Shown here: positions 43,513 to 52,354 of the stretch, piece by piece
How the letters are laid out: every line of letters starts with the position of its first letter
Position numbering within the stretch: the stretch's first letter is position 1
Source: Blautia sp900556555
GTDB lineage: Bacteria; Bacillota; Clostridia; Lachnospirales; Lachnospiraceae
Assembly (NCBI GenBank): GCA_964250615.1
Contig: CAXUGM010000004.1
DNA length: 64,000 bases
Direction: 5' to 3' (one strand)
Position numbers and translations under genes: made by a program
The notes under the pieces: model-generated
The model's database searches: none
Told to the model about the DNA's origin: nothing
Seen by the model: only the letters and a program-made list of their open reading frames with translations

Positions 43513-44408
43513 GACAGGTAGTAATTGGCAGCAGAGAGAGTAAGCTGGCTGTGGTGCAAAGTGAAATGGTAAAAGCGTATATATTGGAGCATGCCAGGGA
43601 TATCCAGGTAAACATTCTTACCATGAAAACGACAGGAGATAAAATCCTGGACAAAACATTGGATAAAATCGGAGGAAAGGGCCTGTTTGTCAAAGAGCTT
43701 GACCGGGCACTTCTGGATAAAAAAAGCGACATTTCCGTGCACAGCCTGAAAGACATGCCCATGGAGGTTCCCAAAGAACTTCCTTTAGTGGCTTTTTCCA
43801 AAAGAGAAGACCCAAGAGATGTGCTGGTACTTCCAGGAGGGAAAACAGAATTAGACCTTACAAAACCTATCGGATGTTCAAGCCAGAGACGTATTCTGCA
43901 ATTAAAAGAATTGTATCCGGAAGCGGTTTGTAAAAGTGTGAGAGGAAATGTACAGACCAGGCTTGCAAAACTGGACAGCGGAGAGTACAGTGCACTGATT
44001 CTGGCAGCAGCCGGGTTAAAGAGGCTTGGACTGGAAGAGCGGATTTCAAGATATTTTGAACCGGAAGAAATGATTCCGGCAGCCGGACAGGGAATTCTTG
44101 CCGTACAGGGAAGAGCCGGAGAGGATGTTTCTTATCTCGACGGTTTTCAAGACGAAAAAGGATATTATGCAGCAGTGGGAGAACGGGCTTTTGTAAGGTA
44201 TTTAGACGGCGGGTGCTCATCACCCATTGCCGCTCACGCAATCGTGGATGATGAGGAAATGACACTGCTGGGACTTTATTATGATGAAAATACCGGAAAC
44301 TACAAAAAGGGCAGCATCAAAGGAGCAAAGCAGGAAGCAGAAAGCCTTGGGATTGCTCTGGCAAAACAGCTTCAGGAAGCTTGCAGAAAGGACGGTATCA
44401 GGAGATGA
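43509..44408 (+). CDS. hemC: Porphobilinogen deaminase (hydroxymethylbilane synthase)
   Basis: A 299-residue HemC. VIGSRESKLAVVQS starts the protein, HSLKDMPMEVP has the catalytic Asp region, and the dipyrromethane-binding Cys is in LDGGCSSPIAAHA. It links four porphobilinogen units. Its ATG overlaps the sirC stop. Confidence 0.95.
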   Translation: MRQVVIGSRESKLAVVQSEMVKAYILEHARDIQVNILTMKTTGDKILDKTLDKIGGKGLFVKELDRALLDKKSDISVHSLKDMPMEVPKELPLVAFSKREDPRDVLVLPGGKTELDLTKPIGCSSQRRILQLKELYPEAVCKSVRGNVQTRLAKLDSGEYSALILAAAGLKRLGLEERISRYFEPEEMIPAAGQGILAVQGRAGEDVSYLDGFQDEKGYYAAVGERAFVRYLDGGCSSPIAAHAIVDDEEMTLLGLYYDENTGNYKKGSIKGAKQEAESLGIALAKQLQEACRKDGIRR

Positions 44409-45937
44409 CAAACAAAGGAAAAGTATGGCTGGTAGGTGCAGGACCAGGTGATATTGGCCTGTTTACCTTAAAAGGACTGCAAATTCTGGAGCAGGCAGAT
44501 GTGGTTGTCTACGACAGTCTGGTGGGACAGGGTGTGCTCTCCAGGATTCCGGAAACAGCAAGGTGTATCAATGTGGGAAAACGTGCTTCCCATCATACCA
44601 TGCCACAGGAAAAAATTAACGAAGTGTTATTGGAAGAAGCAAAAAAAGGGAACCGTGTGGTACGATTAAAAGGGGGAGATCCATTTCTTTTCGGACGTGG
44701 AGGAGAAGAACTGGAGCTTCTGGTAAAAGAAGGGATTCCCTATGAGATTATTCCGGGAGTTACTTCTCCTATCGCAGTACCTGCCTATAACGGGATTCCG
44801 GTAACTCACCGGGATTTTACCTCTTCCCTGCACATTATTACCGGACATAAAAAACAGGGTGCGGCTTATGATATCGATTTTGAGGCACTGGTCCGTACCA
44901 GAGGAACCCTTGTGTTTTTAATGGGAGTCAGTGCACTTGGAGATATCTGCCAGGCCCTTCTGCAGGCAGGTATGGAGAAAGATATGCCGGCAGCCATTCT
45001 CCAGAAGGGAACTACTGCGGGACAGAAAAAAATCATTGCAACCGTTTCTACTTTGGAAGAAGAAGTGAAACGTCAGGGCATCCAGACACCAGCCATTATC
45101 GTGGTAGGAAAGGTCTGTGCTCTTGCTGAGGAATTCGCCTGGTATGAAAAGCTGCCTTTGGCTGGTTACAAGGTTCTGGTCACCAGACCGAGAGAATTGG
45201 TTTCCACCATGGCAGAAAAGCTGCGGGTTCTCGGGGCAGAAGTCCTGGAACTTCCGGCTATCCGTACCGCACCTTTGAAAGATCAGAGTAAACTGTATCA
45301 TGTGTTTGAAAAACTGGATACCTATCAGTGGGTGGCATTTACCAGTCCTACAGGGGTGAAGGTTTTCTTTGAAGAAATGAAAAAGACAAAAACCGATGTG
45401 CGAAAAATGTGTAATGTTAAAATCGCAGCGATTGGAAAGGGAACACAGAAAGCATTGGAGGAGAGAAGTCTGTTTCCTGACCTGATTCCCCAAGTGTATG
45501 ACGGAGAAACTTTAGGAAGAGAATTGTGTCAATTGTGTGCAGGCGGCGAACATATTCTGATTCCAAGGGCAGCTATGGGCAATCAGGAAATCATCAAAGC
45601 CTTGTCGGAAAAATCTGATATCGTGATTGATGATATCCCAACCTATGATACGTTTTACGAAACCCAGGAAGTGATTGACCAGAAAAAAGCCATGGAAGCA
45701 GGTGAGATTTCCTGTGCGGTATTTACCAGTGCATCCACGGTAAGAGGTTTCGTACAGGCAACACCGGGACTGGATTATACAAAGGTCAGGGCAGCCTGCA
45801 TCGGAAAGCAGACAAAAGCAGCAGCAGATGAGTGGGGCATGGAAACTTATATGGCAGAAAAAGCAACCATTGACAGTGTCCTTGATCTAGTCATAGAATT
45901 AAAAGAAAAAACAGCCAGAAAGCAGGAGGTACAGTAA
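44405..45937 (+). CDS. cobA-hemD: Fusion of uroporphyrinogen-III C-methyltransferase and uroporphyrinogen-III synthase
   Basis: A 510-residue two-domain protein. Residues 1-245 are the SAM methylase (VWLVGAGPGDIGLFTLKG, VVRLKGGDPFLFGRGGEE) that makes precorrin-2. Residues 255-510 are HemD (VLVTRPRELVSTMAEKL, AFTSPTGVKVFF, VFTSASTVRGF). This fusion is common in Firmicutes. It commits uroporphyrinogen III to siroheme and cobalamin. The ATG overlaps the hemC stop. Confidence 0.94.
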   Translation: MTNKGKVWLVGAGPGDIGLFTLKGLQILEQADVVVYDSLVGQGVLSRIPETARCINVGKRASHHTMPQEKINEVLLEEAKKGNRVVRLKGGDPFLFGRGGEELELLVKEGIPYEIIPGVTSPIAVPAYNGIPVTHRDFTSSLHIITGHKKQGAAYDIDFEALVRTRGTLVFLMGVSALGDICQALLQAGMEKDMPAAILQKGTTAGQKKIIATVSTLEEEVKRQGIQTPAIIVVGKVCALAEEFAWYEKLPLAGYKVLVTRPRELVSTMAEKLRVLGAEVLELPAIRTAPLKDQSKLYHVFEKLDTYQWVAFTSPTGVKVFFEEMKKTKTDVRKMCNVKIAAIGKGTQKALEERSLFPDLIPQVYDGETLGRELCQLCAGGEHILIPRAAMGNQEIIKALSEKSDIVIDDIPTYDTFYETQEVIDQKKAMEAGEISCAVFTSASTVRGFVQATPGLDYTKVRAACIGKQTKAAADEWGMETYMAEKATIDSVLDLVIELKEKTARKQEVQ

Positions 45938-45938
45938 T

Positions 45939-46925
45939 ATGGAAATGAGCATCAGGCCCAGGCGTTTAAGAGGAAGCGAAGTATTAAGAAAGATGGTGAG
46001 GGAAACCCGTATGGATAAAAGTTCCCTCATTTATCCAATTTTTGTAAAAGAAGGAATTAATATCAAAGAAGAAATCCCTACCATGCCGGGACAGTTCCGG
46101 TACAGCGTGGACACACTGCCGGGAGCACTGGAAGAGCTTTTAGATGCCGGTGTCAATAAAGTCATGTTTTTCGGCATACCGGATCATAAAGATGAGGTGG
46201 GAAGCCAGGCATATGCGCAGGATGGAATTGTGCAGAAAGCTCTGGAAAAAGCCAGGGCTGAACTGAAAAATGAGATGTATCTGATCACAGATGTGTGTAT
46301 GTGTGAGTACACCTCTCACGGACATTGCGGTGTCCTTTGCGGAACAGAAGTAGAGAACGACCAGACTTTAGAGCTGCTGGCAAAAACAGCCCTTTCTCAT
46401 GTACAGGCAGGTGCAGACATGGTGGCACCTTCTGATATGATGGATGGACGTGTCAGAGCAATCCGGGAAATCTTAGATGCCAATAACCAAAAGGAAACTC
46501 CAATCATGTCTTATGCAGTAAAATATGCATCTGCATTTTATGGCCCATTCCGTGATGCGGCAGGTTCTGCACCTTCCTTTGGAGACAGAAAGAGTTATCA
46601 GATGGATTTTCATAACAGGAGAGAAGGACTCAAAGAGGCCATTTTAGACGTAGAGGAAGGTGCTGATATCATCATGGTAAAACCAGCATTATCTTATCTG
46701 GATATGATCCGGGAAGTAAAGGATGCCATTGATCTGCCTGTGGCTGCCTATTCCGTAAGTGGTGAATATGCTATGGTAAAAGCAGGTGCAAAACTTGGAT
46801 ATATTGAAGAAGACCGTATTATCTGCGAAATGGCTGCCAGTGCATACCGTGCAGGTACGGACATTTATCTTACTTATTTTGCAAAAGAAATTGCAAAATT
46901 TATGGATGAAGGGAGAATTGGATAA
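45939..46925 (+). CDS. hemB: Delta-aminolevulinic acid dehydratase (porphobilinogen synthase)
   Basis: A 328-residue TIM barrel. DVCMCEYTSHGHCGVL is the zinc-type Cys motif, and the Schiff-base lysines are in SYAVKYAS and IIMVKPAL. It joins two aminolevulinate molecules. GAGGT near the end of cobA-hemD serves as ribosome site. Its stop overlaps the hemL start. Confidence 0.95.
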   Translation: MEMSIRPRRLRGSEVLRKMVRETRMDKSSLIYPIFVKEGINIKEEIPTMPGQFRYSVDTLPGALEELLDAGVNKVMFFGIPDHKDEVGSQAYAQDGIVQKALEKARAELKNEMYLITDVCMCEYTSHGHCGVLCGTEVENDQTLELLAKTALSHVQAGADMVAPSDMMDGRVRAIREILDANNQKETPIMSYAVKYASAFYGPFRDAAGSAPSFGDRKSYQMDFHNRREGLKEAILDVEEGADIIMVKPALSYLDMIREVKDAIDLPVAAYSVSGEYAMVKAGAKLGYIEEDRIICEMAASAYRAGTDIYLTYFAKEIAKFMDEGRIG

Positions 46926-48196
46926 TGAGCAGATCAGAAGAATTGTTTGCAAGAGCAGTGAAAAGAATCCCGGGAGGGGTAAACAGCCCGGTAAGAGCTT
47001 ATGGCTCTGTGACAGAAGCACCAAGGTTCATCCAGGGAGCAGTAGGATCTAAGATTTTCGATGTGGATGGAAATGCTTATATTGATTATATTGATTCCTG
47101 GGGACCTATGATTCTGGGACATAATGATGAAAGAATCAAAGATGCTGTCATCCGTGCCAGTGAAAACGGACTGAGCTTCGGGTGTGCTACAGAAAAAGAA
47201 GTGGAGATGGCGGAATTTATCTGCGAGCGGATTCCTCATGTAGAAATGATCCGTATGGTAAATTCAGGAACAGAAGCTGTCATGAGTGCACTTCGTGTTG
47301 CAAGAGGCTTTACCGGAAAATCAAAGATTATTAAATTTGCAGGATGTTATCACGGACATACAGATGCCATGCTGGTAAGTGCAGGAAGCGGTGTTATGAC
47401 CAGCGGCGTACCGGACAGTGCCGGAGTGCCGAAGGGATGCACAGAAGATACGATGATTGCCATGTATAATAACCTGGACAGTGTGGAACGGCTTTTGACA
47501 GAAAGCAACGACCAGGTAGCGGCTGTAATCGTAGAACCGGTAGGTGCCAACATGGGTGTCGTACCGCCGGAAGATGGATTTTTGCAGGGATTGCGGAGAT
47601 TATGCGATGAACACGGTGCTTTATTGATTTTTGATGAAGTAATTACAGGATTCCGTCTCAGCTTTTCCGGGGCAGCAGGATTTTATCATGTGACACCAGA
47701 TTTGGTAACTTATGGAAAAATCATTGGAGCGGGTATGCCGGTAGGTGCTTATGGCGGAAGGAAAGAGATCATGGAAATGGTAGCTCCGGCAGGTCCTGTT
47801 TATCAGGCAGGAACTTTAAGCGGTAATCCCATTGCCATGGCAGCAGGATTAGAGCAGCTTAAAATTCTCTGGGAAGACCAGGAAATCTATACACGGCTTT
47901 ATCAGAAGGGACAAGTACTGTATGATGGTATCCGCCGTATTTTGTTGGAAAAAGACCTTCCGTATCAGGTAAATTCGGTATCCTCTCTTGGTTGTATTTT
48001 CTTTACCGGAGAAAAAGTAAAAGATTATGCAACAGCAAAAACATCCGATACGAAAAAGTTTGCAGATTATTTCCAGTACATGCTGAACCATGGTGTTCAT
48101 ATGGCACCGTCTCAGTTTGAAGCCATGTTCCTTTCTGATGCACATACACAGGAAGATATTGATACAACTCTGGATCTGATCAACCGTTATTTTTAA
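46925..48196 (+). CDS. hemL: Glutamate-1-semialdehyde 2,1-aminomutase
   Basis: A 423-residue PLP aminomutase. IPGGVNSPVRAY is the usual start region, GTEAVMSALRVARG follows, and the PLP Lys is in YGKIIGAGMPVGAYGG. It makes 5-aminolevulinate from the HemA product. It is the last tetrapyrrole gene of the operon. No hemE, hemN or hemG is present, which points to cobalamin rather than heme. Confidence 0.95.
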   Translation: MSRSEELFARAVKRIPGGVNSPVRAYGSVTEAPRFIQGAVGSKIFDVDGNAYIDYIDSWGPMILGHNDERIKDAVIRASENGLSFGCATEKEVEMAEFICERIPHVEMIRMVNSGTEAVMSALRVARGFTGKSKIIKFAGCYHGHTDAMLVSAGSGVMTSGVPDSAGVPKGCTEDTMIAMYNNLDSVERLLTESNDQVAAVIVEPVGANMGVVPPEDGFLQGLRRLCDEHGALLIFDEVITGFRLSFSGAAGFYHVTPDLVTYGKIIGAGMPVGAYGGRKEIMEMVAPAGPVYQAGTLSGNPIAMAAGLEQLKILWEDQEIYTRLYQKGQVLYDGIRRILLEKDLPYQVNSVSSLGCIFFTGEKVKDYATAKTSDTKKFADYFQYMLNHGVHMAPSQFEAMFLSDAHTQEDIDTTLDLINRYF

Positions 48197-48205
48197 GGAG
48201 AATAT

Positions 48206-49906
48206 ATGAAGGATGTAATTACAGGTGTTCTGATTCTCCTTCTGGTGGCCGGAGGCATGGCACTTTGGATATGGGGCGAGAATAAAAACAGAAAAAAGTT
48301 TGCCCTTTTGCGGATGCGTGAAAATTGGGGGAATATCCCTCAAAAGGAATATACCTATGAAGAGCTGGAGCATATTGCCCAGTTCTTCTATCAGAGAAAA
48401 AAAGAAGGATTTTATATAGACGACATTACCTGGAATGACCTGGAGATGGACCGGATTTTTGTCCAGTTTAATCAAAGTGTTTCTGCTGTAGGAGGAGAAG
48501 TGCTCTATGATCTTCTGAGAAAGCCCGTGTTTCAAAAAGAAGAGCTGCAAAGGCGTCAGGAATTAATCAATTATTTTGATACTCACGAAAAAGAACGGAT
48601 TCAGCTTCAGATGGTGCTTTCCGGAATCCGCAAGCCGGGAAATGTAAGTGTGTTCGAAGCTATTCATGTGGCAAAAGAGGTAACTATCCGCAGCAGCCGG
48701 ACACAAATGCTTCATTTTGCCTCCTTTTTCCTGTCTCTGATTTGTTTTATGGCAATGCCAAATCCAGGCGTGTATATTTTTCTGGCAGTCTGTGTGTTTA
48801 ACACGGTCACCTATGTGGGCCTGAAACGTGAAATTGACAGCTATCTTACCTGTTTCCGCTGTGTGATTCAGCTTTTACATGCTCAAAAAGAATTGAAAAA
48901 GTTAAATATAACGGATTTAAAAGAATATGTACAGCAGGGAGAAACGTACGCAGAGAGGTTATCACGTTTTCAGAGAGGTTCTTCTCTTGTCCTTGACCGC
49001 AGCTTAGCCGGAGGCGGTATGGAAGGTATGGTGATGGATTATGTGCGGATGCTTACCCACATTGATCTCATTAAGTTCAATGATATGATGCAGAACATGA
49101 AGCAGAACCAGGAAGAAATCGAAGGACTGATTGCCTTGTTTGGCTATTTGGACAGCATGATTTCCATTGCTTCTGTCCGCAGGGCATTGCCCTATTATTG
49201 TATTCCGCAGTTTCAGCAGTCAGGACAGGCTTTCATGGAGGTTTCCAATCTCTATCATCCTCTGATTAAAGATCCCGTGGCAAACAGCATACAAGCAGAA
49301 GGCGGCATCTTAGTCACAGGTTCCAATGCTTCCGGAAAATCGACATTTCTAAAAAATATTGCAGTGAATGCAATCCTGGCACAGACGGTTTATACCTGTA
49401 CGGCGACTTCCTACCAGGCATCTTATTTAAAAGTTATGACATCCATGGCACTTCGGGATGATCTGGAAAGTGGAGAGAGTTATTATATTGTGGAGATTCG
49501 TTCTTTAAAGAGAATCCTGGATGAAGCAAAGAAAGATGGAAATATTCTGTGTATTATTGACGAGGTTCTCAGGGGAACCAATACCATTGAACGTATCGGT
49601 GCTTCTTCACGCATTCTTGGTATGCTGAAAAAAGAAAATGTACTGCCGTTTGCAGCTACCCATGATATTGAGCTTTCCTATATCTTAGAAAGTCTCTATG
49701 AGAATTATCATTTTGAGGAAGAAGTTGGCGACAGTGATGTTACCTTTAATTATTTGCTGAAAAAAGGCAGAGTGACAACAAGAAATGCCATTCGTCTTCT
49801 GGAAATGATCGGATACGACCAGGAGATTGTAAAGCAGGCAAATAAGGCTGTTGAAGAGTTTGAAAAAACTGGAATTTGGAGGGAATTAGACGGCAGAATA
49901 CATTAA
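48206..49906 (+). CDS. MutS-like ATPase with N-terminal membrane helices
   Basis: A 566-residue protein with a MutS C-terminal ATPase domain: GSNASGKSTFLKN near residue 373, and IIDEVLRGTNTIERIGAS as Walker B and signature. The N-terminal half lacks the mismatch-recognition domain. It has a membrane helix at residues 5-22 and a hydrophobic pair near 165-210. Such membrane-tied MutS homologues are common in Clostridia, and their role is not known to me. It follows hemL by 9 bases. Confidence 0.78.
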   Translation: MKDVITGVLILLLVAGGMALWIWGENKNRKKFALLRMRENWGNIPQKEYTYEELEHIAQFFYQRKKEGFYIDDITWNDLEMDRIFVQFNQSVSAVGGEVLYDLLRKPVFQKEELQRRQELINYFDTHEKERIQLQMVLSGIRKPGNVSVFEAIHVAKEVTIRSSRTQMLHFASFFLSLICFMAMPNPGVYIFLAVCVFNTVTYVGLKREIDSYLTCFRCVIQLLHAQKELKKLNITDLKEYVQQGETYAERLSRFQRGSSLVLDRSLAGGGMEGMVMDYVRMLTHIDLIKFNDMMQNMKQNQEEIEGLIALFGYLDSMISIASVRRALPYYCIPQFQQSGQAFMEVSNLYHPLIKDPVANSIQAEGGILVTGSNASGKSTFLKNIAVNAILAQTVYTCTATSYQASYLKVMTSMALRDDLESGESYYIVEIRSLKRILDEAKKDGNILCIIDEVLRGTNTIERIGASSRILGMLKKENVLPFAATHDIELSYILESLYENYHFEEEVGDSDVTFNYLLKKGRVTTRNAIRLLEMIGYDQEIVKQANKAVEEFEKTGIWRELDGRIH

Positions 49907-49953
49907 ATGTCGAAAAATAAAGAAAGATTGCCATTGGACTCTGACGATTTATC

Positions 49954-50199
49954 TTGACAGAGAGATAAAAAATTGCAATAATAAAAGAAAGAAAAATTTC
50001 CTGTTTTTCTTTAAATTCTTTTCTCTTCTTTCGTCGAATATCGTCAGTGAAATGAGTTTTTTTAGACTTTCTTCCATGCAAGAACAGAAAAGAACAGGCA
50101 CAAAAGAAGAGCCAGCTCTGTTCATCTGCATTGGCAGACAAGTCTTACATATGAGAGAATCATATTCTATTGAGGGATGCCCTGAGGCATCCCTTTTCT
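49954..50199 (+). ncRNA. Candidate small RNA or untranslated transcript
   Basis: TTGACA at 49954-49959 and AATAAT at 49977-49982 are 17 bases apart. About 190 bases downstream a stem GGGATGCC / GGCATCCC (50174-50193) with TTTTCTC ends the unit. No ORF of note lies on this strand, and GAACAG / CTGTTC arms could form a hairpin near 50095-50130. The region is otherwise empty (313 bases without a gene). It could also be only the 3' end of the hem transcript. Confidence 0.3.
50171..50199 (+). terminator. Terminator after the MutS-like gene
   Basis: GGGATGCC at 50174-50181, loop CTGA, GGCATCCC at 50186-50193, then TTTTCTC. An extra A-T pair extends the stem. Confidence 0.85.
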
Positions 50200-50219
50200 C
50201 TGTAATAGAACCATAGTTT

Positions 50220-50465
50220 TTAGCAAAAACCATTTCCGCCGCAGCAGAACAGAAGAATCAAAAGCAGCCAGCAGCTATTCCCGCCGCCAAAGCATCCGCA
50301 TCCATTATTGTTTCCACCGCAGATTCCGTTATTTCCGCCACAGCAGCTTAACAGAAGTAAAATCAGGATAATACAACTACAGTCCATGCCGTTGTTCCCA
50401 GTACCTAATCCTCCGCAATTGTCATCACATCCGCAACCACAGTTTGTAGCAGCTAAATCACTCAT
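50220..50465 (-). CDS. Small Cys/Gly/Asn-rich protein, possibly a spore or envelope protein
   Basis: An 81-residue protein with 15 Cys and many Gly and Asn. Two short very hydrophobic stretches (CIILILLLLSCC and CWLLLILLFCC) alternate with Gly/Asn/Cys loops. GGAGG, 9 bases upstream, sets the ATG at 50465; an ATG at 50480 has no good site. A mother-cell or forespore sigma site (CATAGTA) may lie near 50504-50510. Such composition is seen in small spore or surface proteins of Firmicutes, but I cannot name the family. It neighbours a germination-type protease. Confidence 0.6.
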   Translation of the reverse strand: MSDLAATNCGCGCDDNCGGLGTGNNGMDCSCIILILLLLSCCGGNNGICGGNNNGCGCFGGGNSCWLLLILLFCCGGNGFC

Positions 50466-50535
50466 GAAAAAATCCTCCAAAAGATTTTGATTACACTTTC
50501 ATACTATGTGGGAAAGGAAAAAAGGTTCCTAAAAA

Positions 50536-52242
50536 TTAAAAAGTATTTCCAGATGTTCCAAGGGAAGTAAAAACCTGATATACATTTAAGGTGCCATAAC
50601 CCCATTCCCGGTTCGGATAAAGGGTGTCCCTGGAGCGGTCTGCACCACGGATAAACAGTGATTTTAATTCTGCATTATTAAAGATTCTGGGCGGTGTTCT
50701 TCTCATTCCCCATTCTATGATCTGTGCACAGGCACCTGCTGTTATGGCAGCAGAAGCGGAAGTTCCTGTAACACTGGCAAAACCACCGTTTGGGGCAGGA
50801 CCGTACACGTTTACGCCAGGAGCAGCAAAATCCGGTTTGATCTGACCGGTTCTGGTAAAGCCCCGGCTGGAGTTCAGGTACAGGCTGTTATTATAGGCAC
50901 TGTAGGCAGCCGTGGTAATGGCAGATACAGAAGCAGAAGGAACCGTAAGGGTAGTGTCCGGGTTTGGCCGTAAGAAACGCACATCCGGGTCAGAAAATCC
51001 CGTGATAGGAAGCCAGATATGATAGTTTCCGCTGTTAAAGCTGTCAGTATAAACACGGATTTTCCAGGAACCCGGGGTGGGATCAGAAAACCGGATAAAA
51101 ATAAGCTGCTGTCCGGACACTGTCTGAACAATTTCTGAGGTTATGAATATCTTCGTATTTTCCAGAATGAAAGACAGGTTTTCACTGAAACTGATTTGCG
51201 GCTGGATTTTTTGAATCACTTCGCCAAGAGGGGATTCAAACCCCACTGCATAAAGTTCCGGCGGCTGCCCCCAAAGCTCTGCACAAAAGCCTTTTGTCCC
51301 TGGTTCTACCAGGATTTCAACTGTATCATAGGAGGAAGAATTCGATGCAGTGCCATAGAAATGATGAGCTTTTCCAGCTTCATTTCCGGCGGCAACAACT
51401 GCATGAATCCCACGGTACTGGTCTGTAACCGAAAGCATGGAGTCAAGAGGAGAACTGCCGGAATGGCTTCCCTGGTTTGAGCCAAGTCCAAGGCAGATGA
51501 CAAGAGGCTTTTTCAACTGGTCAGCCAGCAGAATCAGATAGCGGATACCCATCATAATATCTGTAGACTGATAGGCAGGTACGTTTCCTGTGATATAAAA
51601 TAAATCTTTTAAGTATTGTTTGGCTGGTTTTAACTTCACGACAGCAATCATGGCTTCTGGTGCAGCTCCGCTGAAATTCCGTTCAGGAAGCAGGCTTCCG
51701 GCCGCAGCACCTGCCAGAAAAGTACCATGGCCGTTTTCGTCTTTTCCCGGCAGCAGTTCCTCCGCATTCTCAGAGGACAGAAAAACATTGATTTCTTCTC
51801 TGGTGTAGGCACTGCCATATTCCAGATCAAAAGGCGGCGTTTTGGTCTGTATAGTTTGATCCCAGAGCCCTACAATCCTGCTTGAGCCATCCGAATAGCG
51901 GAAAGCAGGATGGGTGCAGTCAATTCCGGTATCAAGAAAGCCAATGAGCACATCCCGGCCATTTAGTCCCAAAACCGGCTGGTTCTGCACGGCTGTGATC
52001 CCGGAGACTTCCAGGCTTTCCATATCAAGGAGGGTAAACAGTTTTGGGATGGTATTATAAAAAAATCCATAGTCATAGTAATTTTGGAATATTTCTTCTT
52101 CAAGAAGATAATGCACCATGCCATAATAATCATTGAAAATCTGAGCACCGTGTTCTTTATATTCTTCCTTGAAATCTGTGTAAACAGGAAGAATGATATC
52201 TGCATATTGTTCCGATAAAATCATTTCCCGGATGGAAGGCAT
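50536..52242 (-). CDS. Csp-like subtilisin family serine protease
   Basis: A 568-residue S8 protease without a signal peptide. The triad is visible: Asp in GFLDTGIDCTHP near residue 105, His in ENGHGTFLAG near residue 172, and Ser in VTGTSASAAITAG near residue 500. An N-terminal segment of about 95 residues resembles a Csp prodomain. A long insert between His and Ser (about 310-430) may be the jellyroll domain of Csp proteins, which activate the cortex hydrolase SleC on germination. This copy keeps the full triad, like CspB. AGGAG precedes the ATG. Confidence 0.8.
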   Translation of the reverse strand: MPSIREMILSEQYADIILPVYTDFKEEYKEHGAQIFNDYYGMVHYLLEEEIFQNYYDYGFFYNTIPKLFTLLDMESLEVSGITAVQNQPVLGLNGRDVLIGFLDTGIDCTHPAFRYSDGSSRIVGLWDQTIQTKTPPFDLEYGSAYTREEINVFLSSENAEELLPGKDENGHGTFLAGAAAGSLLPERNFSGAAPEAMIAVVKLKPAKQYLKDLFYITGNVPAYQSTDIMMGIRYLILLADQLKKPLVICLGLGSNQGSHSGSSPLDSMLSVTDQYRGIHAVVAAGNEAGKAHHFYGTASNSSSYDTVEILVEPGTKGFCAELWGQPPELYAVGFESPLGEVIQKIQPQISFSENLSFILENTKIFITSEIVQTVSGQQLIFIRFSDPTPGSWKIRVYTDSFNSGNYHIWLPITGFSDPDVRFLRPNPDTTLTVPSASVSAITTAAYSAYNNSLYLNSSRGFTRTGQIKPDFAAPGVNVYGPAPNGGFASVTGTSASAAITAGACAQIIEWGMRRTPPRIFNNAELKSLFIRGADRSRDTLYPNREWGYGTLNVYQVFTSLGTSGNTF

Positions 52243-52286
52243 AAGATACTCCTGAACTATACTCCTTTTAATTTATGTGCGGGAGC

Positions 52287-52338
52287 TTGTAATATGAATA
52301 ACAGAAATGTTATACTAAAAAAAACACTTTAACAAAGT
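52287..52338 (+). promoter_or_regulatory. Promoter and dyad before the ROK regulator gene
   Basis: TTGTAA (52287-52292) and TATACT (52311-52316) are 18 bases apart. An inverted repeat ACTTT-AAC-AAAGT lies at 52326-52338, right after the start of transcription, and could be an autoregulatory operator. Confidence 0.5.
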
Positions 52339-52354
52339 AATTTCCGGAGGACGT

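Noticed and set aside
44918..45493. 191-residue minus-strand frame in cobA-hemD
   Set aside because: Mirror of a conserved coding region without a start signal.
47849..48550. 233-residue minus-strand frame across hemL and the MutS-like gene
   Set aside because: Both genes under it are well supported and the frame has no motif or promoter.
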